Source: Adiantum capillus-veneris
Lineage: Eukaryota > Streptophyta > Polypodiopsida > Polypodiales > Pteridaceae
Assembly: GCA_014529385.2 (NCBI GenBank)
Contig: CM043952.1
Coordinates: 69,321,370 to 69,385,369, forward strand
DNA length: 64,000 nucleotides
Direction: 5' to 3'
This document shows positions 21,500 to 33,999 of the stretch, piece by piece. Every line of letters starts with the position of its first letter. Position 1 is the stretch's first letter. The notes beneath the pieces were generated by a model. That model saw nothing but the letters and a program-made list of their open reading frames with translations, ran no database searches and had not been told where the DNA came from. A program made the translations under genes and the position numbers.

Positions 21500-22161
21500 C
21501 AAGTGATTTTTTCATATTAAACTTGATCATCTAATGTGGGAGAATAAACGGGAACAAAGGTTAGAATATAGACATGTGCTTATGGATCTGTCTCAACACG
21601 GGGCCAAGGTTAAAGGGGTCCAAATGAGAGATGGTATGTTAAAGAGCATGCTACCTAATGGAGCTGAGAGACCTTAGGGTTAGCTTCATTAAAGACCTCC
21701 AAAAGTTAGTGTTAAAAATCCCTTTGACCTTAGGCAAGGTATGGTTGACCTTGAGGTGGGAATCCTACCCAAGCATGAGGTGCTTGGCATGCTTGCTAAC
21801 TAAGGTGATTAAGGTGTTTGTGGGAACCTTGCCCAAGATCGAGGTTCTTCTCATGCTTAAATGACTAAGGTTCTTGAAGTGTTTAATTCAAACATGATCT
21901 CTCAAGAGGCATAAATGATTTTCATGCTTAAAATGACTAAGGTGCTTGAAGTGTTCAATTCAAACATGATATCTTAAAAAACATAAAAGAAACATGTCAA
22001 GATCCTCCCCATTTGGCTCTCATGATATGCTTGAATACTATTGGATAGGCTTAAAAGAGGTCCAAAGAGAATTTAGATGCATAGAAATAAATATTTGAGT
22101 TCTTTCTTTCAAAGAGGAAAAAGAGGACACATGTCCAAATGATATAATTAAATAATATAAA

Positions 22162-22193
<32 letters not shown>

Positions 22194-23178
22194 GGGTGTA
22201 CCAAGCATGAGAGGGGGTATACTCTCCCACACACACACACACTCTCTCTCTCATTGTGTGAAGTGCAAAGTGCAAGAGCTCCATCTCCTTCTCCAAGCTT
22301 GTTGAGAGCCTACACCAAATCCAACCAAGAGCCATGCTTCAATGCTTAAGCTTGCCATCTTCTTCATCTTTGTTACTATGCTATTATGATATGCTAAGCA
22401 AGAAGAGTGATGATAAGTGAAGAACTATTTCTTTCTTTTATGAATGATTCTTCTTCCTCTGCCCTACCCTCATTCCCTGCTAGCTCTCTCCACCTTCGAA
22501 GGTGTTTGAGGCCTTGGGACTGAGGCTTGGGATAGTTAATGCTTTTTGCAAAGTTTATGTTATGCTCGTGATGCATGAAGCTTTCCATCTTCAGTGCATC
22601 ACCTAGGTCACAAGGAACACAATTATTGTATTATACGAAGTCTCTCTTGATGGGAGAATCTATAATACAAACGCCTTTTGGAGGTGGGACCGGCTCCAAG
22701 TAAATTCGGTCCTCAACTATTGTCGTGTTCTCTAATACTCTCTCTTGCAAAAGTATTGTTCATGCCAAGTTAATTAAGTACTATGTTTATGTTGCTACCA
22801 TAAATAAAGTTCACCCTCCATGTTCTCAAAGTAATCTAGCAAAAATACTCACTCTAATTCTCTTTATTCCGCTATTGTCAACCAATAAGTAGCGTATTAA
22901 TGGGAATGTGATCTATTATCGATTTTGTTGAGCCCACTATTTGGGATATGGTACACCTCTGCATGCGACTTTACCATTATTGAGCCATAAGAAGTCCAAA
23001 AGGAGCTAGCCCTCGGAAATCCTGCAATATTAGATCCACTCCATTACTCTCTATAATTAACCAATTCGAGCCGTGAGTGTAGATACTTAAGCGCTGATTT
23101 TCAAAGGCTAAGAGGAGTAGTAACTAAGGTTCTGAATTGCCAAAGAATACACTAAGTAAACACATAAGTATAATTAGC

Positions 23179-24316
23179 ATGGCTAACAATAACCAAGAGA
23201 TTAGAATGAACATTGATAACTTTGATTTTGCACATGAAGGCGCTAATGATGATGCCCCCATGTTTTTCAATTATCTTGTTACTAGGTTGTAGCAAGCTAT
23301 GGGAAACCCTGCTGTGCAAGCCAAAGTTACTCAACAACTTTGTGCTTATGGGATTTCTCTTCCTCTCCAAGAGGAGAGAGAGCTTATGAGGCCTCTTGAT
23401 GAGACCCCCAAAACAAGACTATCTCCCATACGAGAGGAGGAATCCAAAGAACAAGAAAGTAATGAATCCCTAAGTTCCTCTGAAGATGTGGCTCCATGAA
23501 GATGACAGTATAGACGATCGCCAACTCCTCAAACGATCGACACACAGTCCTTCTCCTCCTCACTCCAAAAGGGAAGAGAGGAAACAAAGGAAGAAAAGGT
23601 CAGGAAAGAGGTCACCCTCTTCTCCTTCTTCACCTTCCTCCTCTTCCGACGAAAGCTATGGCTATTCTTCTAGACAATACAAGAGGGGAGAACATTACAA
23701 ATCATACCCTGCATGACGAAGGTCACAAAAGCTCAAGAAGTTCAAAGAGGGAGGAAAGAGTATCTCTTTCTCACCTATGATGGAACCTTTGGTGCCACCG
23801 ACAAAGTATTGGCCTTCATCCAACAATTTGATGCGGCCTTTGGAGACAAGGGCTTCACTGAGTCCTCCAAGCTACACCCTGTAGCTATGCACCTCCAGAA
23901 ATTGGCTTGTCAATGGTGGGCTAGACTTCTTGACAACTAAAAATCAATTCGTTGCAAGCGATGCAAAGGAAAAAGTACTTACCGAATGGTGCAGTTTGAA
24001 GCTTCTCTCCCATGAGTCTATTCACAAATATGTGGAAAAGTTTTGGGGTTTACATCTCAAGGCTACTGTCTTCCAAAAGATAGACTTTGCCAAGAAAAAG
24101 CAACAATTTTGTGCAGGATTACCTGAAGAAATGGTCGAGTATATCAACTCCCAACGGCCTGGTTCTATCATCGAAGTAATCCACCACACCATGGTTGCTT
24201 CCCGCATCAATTTCCAACAAGGGGCTAGATGGAATGTCAAGCCCATGGAAAGAAAAGACAAAAGTGATGCAAAGGGGAAAGCCAATGCCCAAAATTCTTC
24301 CCAAGGCAATTCCAAT

Positions 24317-24373
<57 letters not shown>

Positions 24374-24460
24374 CGGTCCAAGGATAAGGGAGTTTACAAA
24401 GGTAAAAAAACAATCGGTCCAAGGATAAGGGAGTTTACAAAGGTAAAAAAACACTCATGA
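23179..24460 (+). pseudogene. Gypsy gag, broken
   Basis: It starts at ATG 23179 (MANNNQEIRMNIDNFDFA), like the minus-strand copy at 56093. Stops and shifts follow: TAG at about 23289, a shift near 23500, and another near 23940. Recognisable gag pieces are AFIQQFDAAFGDKGF (23813-23860) and FCAGLPEEMVEYINSQRPGS (about 24107-24170). A pure (AAC)n run at about 24314-24372 encodes a polyasparagine tract absent from the other copy. Directly after it a 41-bp segment is tandemly duplicated (24371-24411 and 24412-24452). Confidence 0.8.
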
Positions 24461-27400
24461 AGAGCTTGAAGCTTTTCGCAAGGACCATACATGTTTTAAG
24501 TGTGGGTAGCAAGGACATGGCTATCGTTCTTGCCCTAAGAGAAATTCCCACAGTGAGACTTCTAGAGCTTCCACCATCAAAGCTCCAAAAGAGGATTCTC
24601 ATTGCAAAGGATCACCTCTCTCCTATGCTTGGGAAATGTAAGGGAACATGATGCCTTCATCTTGTTTGACCCTCGCTCTACTCACAACTTCATATCAACG
24701 GAGGTGGCCACCAAGTTGGGCATTCAAGCTTTTACAATGGGAGATATTGTAACTATTGACACAACTTTCAAGGGACAACAAGCCTCCGTTACTCCCTTGA
24801 TTGGGAAGTTGAGGCTTCATGTCCAAAGCAGAATGTCGAAAAAGAAGATTTTTTCATCTCTTCTCTCCAACATGAGGATGCTATCCTAGGGGCACCATGG
24901 TTTGAGGATGCTATCCTAGGGGCGCCATGGTTCAATTGCATGGCTACCAACATGAAGTTCCATGAAAGGAGAATCTCCTTCATCGACAGTGGAAAGAGCA
25001 TGTATATAGATGCTAATGAGTCTGGTTGTACTATATACCACTTGTAAATTCACCGGCTTTTGATAAGTCTATGAAAAGCTCGATTTCTGCGTACATGATT
25101 TTTGTCAAAGAATTTACTGATGGCGCTAATGATTTATCAAATGAAAATGGTAGGAATCAAGAAGAGGTAGGCTTGTCTACTTTTCTAAATGGATTCCAAG
25201 ATGTTTTTATCGATGATATCCCTATGGACTTACCTCCAAAACAAGGGGATGATGACCATCGAATTGAGCTCCCACCAGGAAGCTCACCGAGTATCAAGCC
25301 TCCTTATCGAGTTTCCTAGAGATCATAAGGAAAGTACAAGAATTGGTAGACAAAGGGATGGTGAGGCCTAGCTCCTCTCCCTTTTGTTCTCTAGTACTTT
25401 TAGAACAAAAGAAAGATGGTACATACCGTATGTTGTAGACTATCGAGGACTAAACCATATCACTATATCAAAAATAGATTTCCTGTGCCTCAGGTAGAAG
25501 GTGTGTTTGATAAGCTACAAGGATCTACCTACTTCAATAAGATTGACCTTAATGGTGGCTATCATCAAATAAGGATAGTGGATAAAGATATCCTAAAGAC
25601 CATGTTTTGTACAACGTTGGTCTTTATGAATATCTAGTCATGCCTTTTGGCTTGACCAATGTACCAGCCACATTCAATCGTTTGACGGAGAAAATAATTA
25701 GATCCTACCTCAAGTTCACCGGAGTGTTCTTTGATGACATCATCATCTACTCCAAGTCCTGGAGGAACACAAGCAACATCTCCAAGTGATTTTTCAAGCA
25801 TCGAGGGAGAACAAGTTTTTTCTCAACCAAAAGAAAAGAAAATTTTTCCTTCAAGAGATTCAATACTTAGGTCATATTATCTCTCAAGATGGTATCCGTA
25901 TGGATCCATCGAAGTTAGAGGTAATAAAAGCATGGCCTAATCCAAGGAATCTACATAATCTAAGAAGCTTTATTGGTATGTGTGCATACTTTTGATGCTT
26001 CATAGCAAAATTTTCTCAAATAGCAGGACCATTACATGACTTAACAAAGAAGAACATTAAGTATTCATCGATTGCTAAAGTGAAAAATGCTTTTGACAAG
26101 CTCAAAGAGAAGCTTACCTCTCAACCAATCCTCATGCTTCCAGATCTCTCAAAACCATTTGAGGTCCAATGTGATGCTTGTGGTAATTGCCTTCAAGCAG
26201 TCTTGCTTCAAGAAGGGCATTCCATAGCATATGAGAGCCGAAGTCTCAATACGGATGAACGGGCCTTGGGAATTTATGAAAAAGAGCTTTTAGCTGTTCT
26301 ACATGCCTTAGACACATAGAAGCACTATTTATTGGGGACTCCATTCATTTTACGAACATACCACCAAAGTCTCAAGTACTTCATGACGCAAACCAGGCTT
26401 TCTGACAAACAAATGAGGTGAGAAAATTTTCTTTTGTAATTTTATTTTCATATTGCTCATGTTTCTGATAAGCACAATCACGACGACCAAAAGTTAATAC
26501 AGTGTCTATAGAAACTCACAATGATCTATCTTCTACGATATATGAGTATGCTAATGACCCTAACTTTAAAGATGTAATGCCAGCCCTTGCTTTGGGGAAG
26601 AAAGAGGAACCATTCACCTTGTAGGATGGTTATCTTATCCACGGCAATAGGCTATGTGTTACCCACTCCCTTCGTGAGAAATTCATGTATGAATCCCATT
26701 CTCCTCCCTATGCAGGGCATAGAGACATTCAGCCTACTCTTTGAGGAGTAGAGATGTACTTCTATTGGCCTACCATGAAAGTGGACATACAAGAGTATGT
26801 TTCAAAATCTATGGTATGCCAAAAGACTATGATAGAGGGAAGACCTGGATTACTTCAGCCATTGCAATCCCTAATTCACCATGGGAGAGTATATCCATGG
26901 ATTTTATCTTTGGATCACCCAAGTCTATCCATGGGAATATGAGAATATGGACGAATAGTCGACAGGTTTAGCAAGCAAAGACACTTTATTCTTGTCAAAA
27001 AGACTATTAAGGCACACCAAATGGAAACCCTGTTCATATCTCATATTTTCAAACACCATGGATTACCAACATTCATCGTGTCACATAGAGACTCCTAGAA
27101 TGAGAAGTAATTTGGAAAGGTCTCTTTGAAAATATAGGTGCAAGATCGAATTTCTCTTTGGCCTATCACCCAACCTATCACCCACAAACAGATGGCCAAA
27201 CTGAGATAGCCAATCTTACGATACTCGATCTACTAAAGACTTATGTTATAGAAGTAGATCAATGCTCACAATGGGAGAAGTACTTACCCTTGTAGAGTAT
27301 GCGTACAATAATACTATCCATACTACTATGGAAAAAGCACATTTTGAGATCATAGAGGGAAGAACTAAAAGTCCCTTGCTACTTAAAGTACATGGGAAGA

Positions 27401-27774
27401 TCTTCGCTGCTCATGAGTATAGCCATGACCTACAAGAATCTTTTCAAAAGGTTAATGAGGCTATATCCATCTCTGCCAACAAGAACAGAAGGGCCTTAAT
27501 GCTCAAAGAAAATGATTGTGTCTTACTTAAGTTTCCCAAGGCTCGATTGAGGAAAATGACGGGCAAAAATCCTACGAGCCATGAAAAGTATTATGCTAAA
27601 CTAGCAAAAAGATACTATGGTCCTTTTCAAACCTTGAAGCCAATCAATGACATGGCTTATCAACTTAAGTTGCCCAACCATTGGCTCATACACAATGCTT
27701 TTCATGTACAAATTTCACAAAACCTTTTCTCTTTAGGAGCAATTACTGAATATCCAATACTCTTTAACTGTTGA
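24461..27774 (+). pseudogene. Gypsy pol (protease, RT, RNase H, integrase), broken
   Basis: The zinc knuckle at about 24505-24545 has an internal TAG. The protease site reads DPRSTHNF (about 24667-24690) where the relative at 54.4 kb has DPGSTHNF. A 30-bp tandem duplication follows (24874-24903 and 24904-24933). RT pieces are VRPSSSPFCSLVL (about 25361-25400), GGYHQIRIVD (about 25555) and the active-site segment [11 protein letters not shown] (about 25729-25760). RNase H (FEVQCDACGNCLQAVLLQEGH, 26157-26220) and an integrase core with YFYWPTMK (about 26757) follow. The C-terminal region has [14 protein letters not shown] (about 27586-27627). Many stops and frameshifts show an old inactive copy. 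Confidence 0.85.
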
Positions 27775-27775
27775 A

Positions 27776-28780
27776 TCAAAGCAACATTAGCACCTGTCTT
27801 ATCTTTGTTTTTCTTATCAAGAGTCTTTTTCTTTTTCTTCTGTCCTCCTCATCAGATGAATTCTCTGAATCAGATTTGGAAGAAAAAGTTGTACGTGAAC
27901 CAGAACCAGATTCAGAATCCTTGCTTCCTCTTTTATTAGACTTGGTCATGCCAAGCCTTTTCTCAACTCTGGATGCAGCCTGTACCAAGTTATTTAAACC
28001 ACCTGCAATATCAATACTGGCCACAACATTCTTAAGACCACTCCTTAAACCTTTCAAAAAATAGCCAGCTAACATCTCATCAGTAGGTCGTTCGTTACCC
28101 TGTAATCGTTTATCAAAAATCCTGAATTTTTGAGCAAAATCCTCTACAAGCATGGTACCTTGTTTGATACAACGCATCTTTCTTAAAATGTCTATAGGAT
28201 TTTTCTCCTTTCTGAACATTTGTAAAAAGGATTCTCTAAGTGCATTGTAAGTAGGAAAGTGAGCCATACCATATTGGCTAAACCAACTCATCGCCTTACC
28301 TTCCAATGTAGCTGCAAATTGCTGTAATTTGATAGGATCCGTGTACATCACATGATATCCACTAGCTTGCCATCTCGTTTCACATTGCACCACGTGACAA
28401 TCCACACCTTCCTTAGAATTTCCTCTGAACTTTGCTGATTTATTATGTGGATTAGGAGGTGACTGGGACATGGGGATAGGATTTGGGATTCTTGTAGGTC
28501 TTTACCTGTTAGAAACCCTCAATGGGTCAAAGTCGAGTTGTCTTCTACTTCTCGCAGGTCTTCGTGTCAAGAGTAACACCCCAAAAAACTGCCTCACTAC
28601 CCTTTCCTCTGTTGCGCCAGAACTCTTCGCACCAGAATTTAACAACGGTTCTTCAGGTTGTGGATCAATTCCATCATCATCAGTAACAACATCATAATGA
28701 AATGGATCTATGTTGTCTGCTTTTGATTGAGCCCTCGTATAATATATACAAGAGAATATCCTATCCCTCTCGGACATGCA
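27776..28780 (-). pseudogene. Gag of a different Gypsy family, truncated
   Basis: Reading leftwards, a frame at 28502-28777 (SERDRIFSCIYYTRAQSKAD start) is followed, after a shift near 28490, by 27776-28471. The latter has a Retrotrans_gag core: KLQQFAATLEGKAMSWFSQY, FLQMFRKEKNPIDILRKM, MLAGYFLKGLRSGL. A serine/lysine-rich tail ends at an abrupt junction with the end of the plus-strand Gypsy at about 27775. No pol follows. It differs from the gag at 32.2-33.2 kb and so is from another element. Confidence 0.75.
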
Positions 28781-29312
28781 TCATCCTCAAACAACATCCA
28801 TAAGCACGATACCAGAAACTACTTACAACCTTAGAAAAGAGGACATAACCTACAAGATCGCCAAATATGTTCTGGTTCATCAACACAGAGAAAATTGAAC
28901 TAAAGTATTACCCTTAACCTCTCATAACTCAAAACTACACTTAGATACAAGAAGTAATACAAAGATGAAATATAATAGAGAAAGAATATAACTCAAAACA
29001 GAACTAGGATCCACTCTATTCATCAAGAAAAGAACTACAACCTCAACCCGTTTTAGTCGGCTTCATACATGCACAGGGTGAGCTTATAAGCCTGCTTCAC
29101 CTAAATGTGGTTATAACAACCTCAGTCTTGGAATACAAATAACTGTTAAATATCCGATTTACTACAATCTGACTGACCATAATCTGATCTATTACAATCC
29201 AACAAAGCATATCCAATTGACTATCAAACTACATCCGATTGACCAACAAAATGACATACTAGTGTGCCCCTCAACAGCCCCAAAGCTCCCTTTTTACTTG
29301 TGGGTATGCTCT
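28781..29312. other. Non-coding stretch, possible LTR remnant
   Basis: AT-rich, no reading frame of note. AGCACGATACCA at about 28801-28812 reads TGGTATCGTGCT on the minus strand, like a methionine-tRNA primer site for the gag at 27776-28780. If so, the bases to its right would be that element's 5' LTR. I see no second copy to confirm this. Confidence 0.3.
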
Positions 29313-30891
29313 CTACCGAGCACTTAATACTTTTGCACCAAATATGATAGCATATCTTTTTCCCTCCTCGTCATCTTGTCTAATAGCCCACCCAATACCC
29401 GTGGTACTCATGTCAACCATCACAATGATTGGATTTCCTCTTTTATAGTCTGCTTTCCTTAATGTAATAGCCTCTTGTAACATCTTCTTCAGTTTTCGAA
29501 TAGCCTTTGAGTGTTCTTTCCAAGAAAAAATTTGTCCCTTTCTGAGCAATTGGTATAACATCTTTGTAACATGTGCAAAATGGGGTAACCATATCAGGTA
29601 GAAAACACACGCACCTAAAAATCTTTGCACTTCTGTAATTGAATTGCATGTCTCTTTGATCTTTTGAATAGCATCCACTTTCACAAGGCTGGGTCTTCTA
29701 TCAGATGATCCACATAGGTGTCCCATAATCAAGATTTCTTATTCTCCAAACATAGACTTCTGGCCTGAGAGTGTAAGGTTGACCTCTTCAAGCCTTGATA
29801 ATATCCTGTCAAGGCATGGTAACCTAAAGAATGAAATCCCGCAACACTTTATTCATCCCATTCATCATGTGAGCAAGTGAATTGGTTGCACCCTGTGGCA
29901 ATGTACACATTCTTACTAATCCCAAAGGAGTACACATGGTTGTTAGATCCCTGCTTTCCATAGCTAGTTGAAACTGATCAGAGCCTGAATACAAGCCCCC
30001 CAAGGAATAGATAGCTCTTCCTACAAAAGCCTCTGCAAAATCATCAACCACTGGACCTGTTCCCACATTTTTGATAGTTACCTTGTTTACCAGCTGCATA
30101 TCCTATATGAACCTCAATGTACCATTCTTCTTGGGAACCATAAACTACCTGTTAGAGTAAGGAGCATAGGAGGGCTCCAAAATGCCCATCTTAATCTTCT
30201 CATTCAGCAAATAAACCAACTTAAAAAGATGAGCCTTTGGAACTGGAATAGGCCGTAAATTCCAAGGCAAATGTGGAACAATAAATATTACCATGGAAGC
30301 TACAACACTAGGATCAATGCAACCAATCTCACATGGTTGGAAAGCAGAAGCCTTCCCATGCTTTTTAAACATTTCTCAAACACATTCTATCTCTTCTTAA
30401 TTTAGAAAATCTGCATCACCAATCTTTAATTCCTGTAGAGTTTCAAATGAGTGCCCAATTTTACCTGGATTTTGGAGGATAATTTGCTGAGATGCTTTCT
30501 CCATAACTGTATCACTCTTTTTTGGCAATGAAATGGCCACTGGTCTGACCTTCTTTGCCACTATTTTGTATTTTGTATTCACTTGGACACCTTCTGCATC
30601 TAGCTCTTCTTTGAATTGCAAAATAAAATCATACATGTTAAGAGATTTTACCTTAACCATATTAATCCCAGTTTGATCATTAGATCGTATGACTATATCC
30701 AATTCTCCCATTGTATCCACAAATGCGTATTCTTCAAAAATACATGAAATTGCTTCATCTGGGTCTAGTATTTCGGACATTGCAAACATATTTCCTCTCC
30801 CATTTGCACAAGTCATTGAACTTTTTGTAAGATACGGAACCCTTTGAAGCCAATCCCAGAAATCATGAAGAAAAAGTCTCTCTGTAGACAT
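29313..30891 (-). pseudogene. Gypsy RT and RNase H region, broken
   Basis: Pieces read leftwards from 30891. A pre-RT region with several stops comes first (30397-30891). Next is the RT N-terminus (30145-30372: FKLVYLLNEKIKMGILEPSY, YSNR). Then RT at 29824-30099 has FAEAFVGRAIYSLGGLYSG and LPQGATNS. The catalytic Y/F-x-D-D box should follow at about 29815, but sequence jumps from the TMP/PCLD segment to LSRLEEVNLTLSG, so the box is deleted. RT thumb and RNase H start follow (29313-29732: VQRFLGACVFYLIWLPHFA; IVMVDMSTTGIGWAIRQD). The element ends near 29290 without an integrase. The family differs from the 21.5-kb and 50-kb Gypsy elements. Confidence 0.75.
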
Positions 30892-31233
30892 CTATTGTCA
30901 GCAAGAACTTCTCCTCCAAAGCACCATCGTAGTCCCGCTTTACAATGGCACTTGGAAAAAATCTTGGAAACCCCTGTTCTCTTTGAATACTTTTGTCAAC
31001 TTTGGTAATGGATGATCTCTTAAGGTATCCCCGTTCCTAGCATGATCCACACAAAAAATTGGAAATTGAACTTCTTTCTTACCATCATGACTTCTGATTC
31101 TAGCATACACAGATCCATCATCCAAAACCTTGGTTTCCATCCTCACTGCCGTAATGTAAGGCTACCCTAAGATGACTGGGTATGAAGAGTGGTCCTGTAC
31201 AAAAAATTTGTTCATTGCTTACATCCCCTATGG

Positions 31234-32217
31234 TTATTTCAACATTAGGAAATGAAAATCCCCCGACTGTGCATTGGCAGCTCGAGTATGCCACACATGT
31301 TCCACATCAACATGCCACTTTCCTTTCAAGAATAAGCTCTTTGACATAAGGTTCACTTCTGACCCATGATCTACCAATGCAACAACTGGATCCTCTGAAT
31401 CACCTACCTTTACCAAAGTTTCAATAGTAGCCTTGGCCCAATGATTTCGTGTAAAATGCCTGTGAGGTACATCTTCTCCATACTCATCTTCATGAAATCT
31501 AACATGCTTTACCCGTCTTGGAAGCTCATCGTTGTTGACTATGATTCCTTATTCATCTTCACCTAGTTCTTCTTCATTAACACTAGCTTCAATTTGTTCA
31601 TAAACTCTCTGCACCCCCTGGTTCTTGGTTGGGTCGGTGTCAAGCCCATACAATATTTGGTGCTTCCTTTTCATGAGATCAATAATACTATCATGGAATT
31701 CCCACTTTGCAGTTCCTAGGATCTCACCTAGGGTGAACTCCACCCTACTATTCAGAATACGTTCCTCAAGTACCTTCCTCACATCACTAGCCTGTTCAAT
31801 ATCAGATCTCAGCTTATATGAAGGGCCTTGTGCTTTTCCCACCTTTTTCTCCTTCTTGGCTTCATCCATTAAGATGTCGGGCGGGGTAAGGGGCACTCTT
31901 GAGCTAGACTCCTTTCCCTTTGGTATCTCTGATCTCGTCGTTCTCTTTGAAATTCCTACTAGATCCTCTTCCCTCTTTTGCTTCTCTTCTACAAAATCTT
32001 TGTTGTTTTGAGATTTAGCTATGTATGCATATACTGAGAGGGAATCTACAGGGTCTTCCCACCCAGTAGTCTTTCTAATACAATTTCCCACTTGACACAA
32101 CTGCCGATATCCAATCTTTCCTTCTTTTGCTGTTGTCATAGCATATGGCCCAAAAGCCCCATTCTTGTTAGAACCTTCAATTGGTTTTTCATGCCCTTTA
32201 ATTCTCAATCTGCACAC
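31234..32217 (-). pseudogene. Gag C-terminal region and protease, broken
   Basis: The frame 31549-32217 continues gag and is lysine/glutamate-rich. After a shift, 31234-31416 holds a retropepsin-like segment with VALVDHGSEVNLMS. The catalytic Asp is present, but the usual S/T is His. The interval 30900-31233 has short pieces of the same region separated by stops (30940-31146). Confidence 0.6.
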
Positions 32218-33229
32218 CGTAAGTTAGTACACTTGCATGGTGTTCTTGCAACATCTCTTCCATGATCTTCTTCATAACACCTCTTCTATATTTGGTCTTT
32301 AGAGGCAACCCTATTTCTCGCAAGTGCATCAGACCATATTTCAGAAAAACCACATCTTTATGCTTGACTTCAGAAAACTCCTCGCACTCATTCCTGACAT
32401 GGTCCAGACTATCACACCACATACAGTATTGACTCCCATTTCCTCTTTGTGGACCACCTTGTCTCAACCGAGAGATTGAACCTTTCTCTTCAAGCTTCGT
32501 AGCTTTTAGATTGATGTTCAATTCCTGGATCCCCTTCACAAGGTCATCCATGAACGACTCCTCTAGCTTTGGAATCTTCTCCTTTATCGGCACAAGAACC
32601 TCTTTTTCCTTTTCTCCCACCTTTGCTTTCATCCCAACCAACTTATCCAATCTTTTTTTCCGTTTCTCCACCATATTGACTACTTCAATCACTTCTTTCC
32701 AATTTGATTTCAGCCCCAACTCCCCTGTGCGATCCTTGAGGAGATCCACTAAGCTTTTTTGCGATTTTGGATCTACAGCCTGCACAAAGAGTTCTACTTT
32801 CTCCGAATTAAGAGAAACCTGTTCAGTTGCAGATAATTGGGAAAATATTTTTTCAAATTCTCTTAACAATTCATGAGCAGATAGCCCCTTATTATGATGC
32901 TGCATCCACTTCAAAAAACTCTTCTTTGTAACGTGCTCCTTATCCTCAAGAAAATATTCATCCATGAGAGCTTGTTTGAACTTCGCCCAAATAGCACCAT
33001 GTGCAGTTCTCAGTTCCTCAATCCATGCATGTAATTCAGGCATGATAATGAGTACAAACTTATCTATTGTAGCATGCTCCTCTGCTCTCTTGTCTTCCAT
33101 AACCTGCTCATAAACTTTGCAAAATTTAGAAATGTCATGACCTTGAAAGCGCCCCAATTTATCTGCCACCGCTTGTCTGGCTTCACGAATCCGAGCTCTC
33201 ATTTCTCTTTCCAAACTTTGAGTCATCAT
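32198..33229 (-). CDS. Gag of minus-strand Gypsy element
   Basis: The 343 codons start MMTQSLEREMRARIREARQAV. The capsid-like core has LHAWIEELRTAHGAIWAKFKQALMDEYFLED. A long charged region follows, with a cysteine motif CMWCDSLDHVRNEC at about residues 269-282 (CX2CX5HX4C). The frame is intact and overlaps the next frame by 20 bases in a different phase, so the join is either a programmed shift or a break. It belongs with the protease and RT pieces to its left. Confidence 0.65.
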   Translation of the reverse strand: MMTQSLEREMRARIREARQAVADKLGRFQGHDISKFCKVYEQVMEDKRAEEHATIDKFVLIIMPELHAWIEELRTAHGAIWAKFKQALMDEYFLEDKEHVTKKSFLKWMQHHNKGLSAHELLREFEKIFSQLSATEQVSLNSEKVELFVQAVDPKSQKSLVDLLKDRTGELGLKSNWKEVIEVVNMVEKRKKRLDKLVGMKAKVGEKEKEVLVPIKEKIPKLEESFMDDLVKGIQELNINLKATKLEEKGSISRLRQGGPQRGNGSQYCMWCDSLDHVRNECEEFSEVKHKDVVFLKYGLMHLREIGLPLKTKYRRGVMKKIMEEMLQEHHASVLTYGVQIEN

Positions 33230-33999
33230 CTACTGATGGTGCATATGCTATTGATGCATAAGTGCAGCAAATTGCTGCATTATTGTTGTATACTATTATC
33301 TTGGCCTTCCGACATCACTACTTCCGTCTACCACGGTCAGATTCACGTGAGGTTCACCAAATTTGTTGAAGTGTGTGTCTCTCCAGGGTAGACCGAGATA
33401 GTGCGAGGCTTGTAGCTATAGGAGGAGAAGTAGTCTAGGTGCAAACCGAGGAAAACCAGTGCGATTGAGGCCAATTTAATGTTAATAAGACGATAAAGAT
33501 ATGCTTAAAGAGAATTGCACGAGAATTTCACTGATAGAAACATAATTAATGGCTAAAATTCAACTTGGAACAGATATTGACACATAATTGAAGCTAGCAA
33601 TCAAAAGATGTTTCCATTAAATGGATATCCAAAACCCTTGATACAAATCGATTGCATACGCCAACGTCGGTATGCTTGTTGATTTGAGATACATTATTCA
33701 GATAACCCAAACCGGATGGAAATAAACCACTATCTGCCAGATAATCTTCAATCTCCTAAGACCTGCTCATACCCTTCTTCCTCTTTGACTCCTCTGTCTC
33801 CTCCCAAAAAAAACTCCCCAACTGTCCCTAAAAACTCCCTTTTTGGGCGCATCCGACCTCCTATTTTTAGCCTCCCAATCTTAATTTAGCTTCTGCATGG
33901 CGTGTGTAATCCTCGCTTTTTTCTATTTTTTGCCCCCTAGATGCTATTCTTAGCTTACCTTAAGCTCCATGGCTCAATACTTGCATATTGGTACTGGTC
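33230..33999. other. Leader and possible LTR of the minus-strand Gypsy
   Basis: No reading frame. The minus-strand sequence near 33363 reads CTTCAACA followed by AATTTGGTGAACC, which has the form of an LTR end (CA) plus a primer site. The LTR would extend right to about 33.9 kb. No partner LTR is found at the left end of the element, so this is a guess. Confidence 0.3.

Larger units (their letters stand above)
21500..27775 (+). mobile_element. Ty3/gypsy element, plus strand, decayed and 3'-truncated
   Basis: Gag starts at 23179 and pol runs to about 27770, where the sequence breaks into an oppositely oriented gag. The LTR-like leader has the string CCAACCAAGAGCCATGCTTC at about 22321, matching the complement of the LTR of the minus-strand element (near 57060). 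The non-coding leader before gag (about 22930-23178) also aligns with the other element's leader. The 5' LTR therefore lies somewhere in 21500-22850; I could not fix its ends or a primer site. No 3' LTR is present. Confidence 0.8.

Noticed and set aside
24022-24454. Poly-Leu, poly-Val and poly-Cys frames on the minus strand
   Set aside because: Complement of the (AAC)n run in gag.
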